This document shows positions 63,946-64,000 of a DNA stretch of 64,000 bases, piece after piece (the first letter of the stretch is position 1; each line of letters starts with the position of its first letter). Source of the DNA: OLB7 sp966250335 (lineage in GTDB: Bacteria; Bacteroidota; Ignavibacteria; OLB7); NCBI GenBank assembly GCA_966250335.1, contig CBINGZ010000025.1, positions 13,801 to 77,800 of the forward strand, read 5' to 3'. The position numbers were made by a program, and so were the translations under genes. Below the pieces are notes generated by a model. That model was not told the origin of the DNA. It ran no database searches and was given only the letters and a program-made list of their open reading frames with translations.

Positions 63946-64000
63946 CCCCGTTCCCGGCCCCGTTCCCGGCCCCGTTCCCGGCCCCGTTCCCGGCCCCGTT
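63946..64000 (+). repeat. 12-bp tandem repeat, reads PVPG in one frame
   Basis: CCCCGTTCCCGG repeated four complete times and a partial fifth time up to the window end. In the frame that continues from the PAS/linker part of cheR it encodes Pro-Val-Pro-Gly units and is still open at the window edge, so the true extent is not visible. Confidence 0.85.

Overview
The window is 64 kb of GC-rich, densely coded bacterial chromosome with intact housekeeping genes on both strands. Several genes point to the Bacteroidota/Chlorobiota (FCB) group: a secreted HmuY-like protein ends in a type IX secretion sorting domain, there is a HmuY/TonB-receptor haem cluster, and there are many lipoproteins and outer-membrane proteins together with LptB and a heptosyltransferase-like GT9 enzyme. 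The high GC content argues for a GC-rich lineage of that group (Kapabacteria/Chlorobi-like); this last step is inference. I saw no prophage, insertion sequence or CRISPR array. One tRNA, tRNA-Pro(GGG), is present.

Layout. 1-3.9 kb: 5' part of parA, Nudix hydrolase, CopD-like membrane protein, UPF0173 metal hydrolase and a GT9 glycosyltransferase. 3.9-5.8 kb: a less GC-rich toxin-antitoxin island, with a ParS/MbcA-type antitoxin and a RES-domain toxin interrupted by one in-frame amber codon, followed by degenerate repeats of the 3' end of a DUF952 gene. 5.9-10.4 kb: an OpuC-type osmoprotectant ABC importer whose binding protein is separated from the other subunits by two unrelated genes. 10.4-15.9 kb: cysS, alpha/beta hydrolase, mog, lptB and an HtrA protease on the minus strand. 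16.2-18.8 kb: GT2 glycosyltransferase, outer-membrane protein and methyltransferase. 19.2-25.3 kb: exonuclease/UvrC-type fusion, tRNA-Pro, MerR regulator, DUF2071, DCC, AlkA and a VWA-OmpA lipoprotein. 25.5-28 kb: an orphan FlhF-like GTPase with a one-pass membrane partner. 28.3-33.4 kb: envelope proteins (two DUF6263-like paralogues, a lipoprotein, an M28 peptidase). 33.7-44 kb: two very large, paralogous, thioester-containing alpha-2-macroglobulins flanking a cupin gene. 45.3-50.9 kb: a haem-acquisition operon. 51.3-60.8 kb: topA, an outer-membrane lipoprotein, GH57 enzyme, DUF3467, TPR protein and a split transketolase. 61-64 kb: moaC, then cheB and cheR genes that are broken by frameshifts and an internal deletion, ending in a 12-bp tandem repeat.

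The most coherent system is the haem cluster (45.3-50.9 kb). It reads in order: a HmuY-like protein with a type IX sorting signal, a HmuR-like TonB-dependent receptor, a second HmuY-like protein that is a lipoprotein, and a ChaN-like haem-binding protein. The last three overlap by 4 bp each. A perfect 7+7 bp palindrome lies just upstream of the first gene, and a strong hairpin lies between the first gene and the receptor; these suggest metalloregulation and differential expression. A second notable feature is a family of intergenic hairpin elements at about 28.1, 45.1 and 51.1 kb, one of which is a nested palindrome with perfect 28-bp arms.
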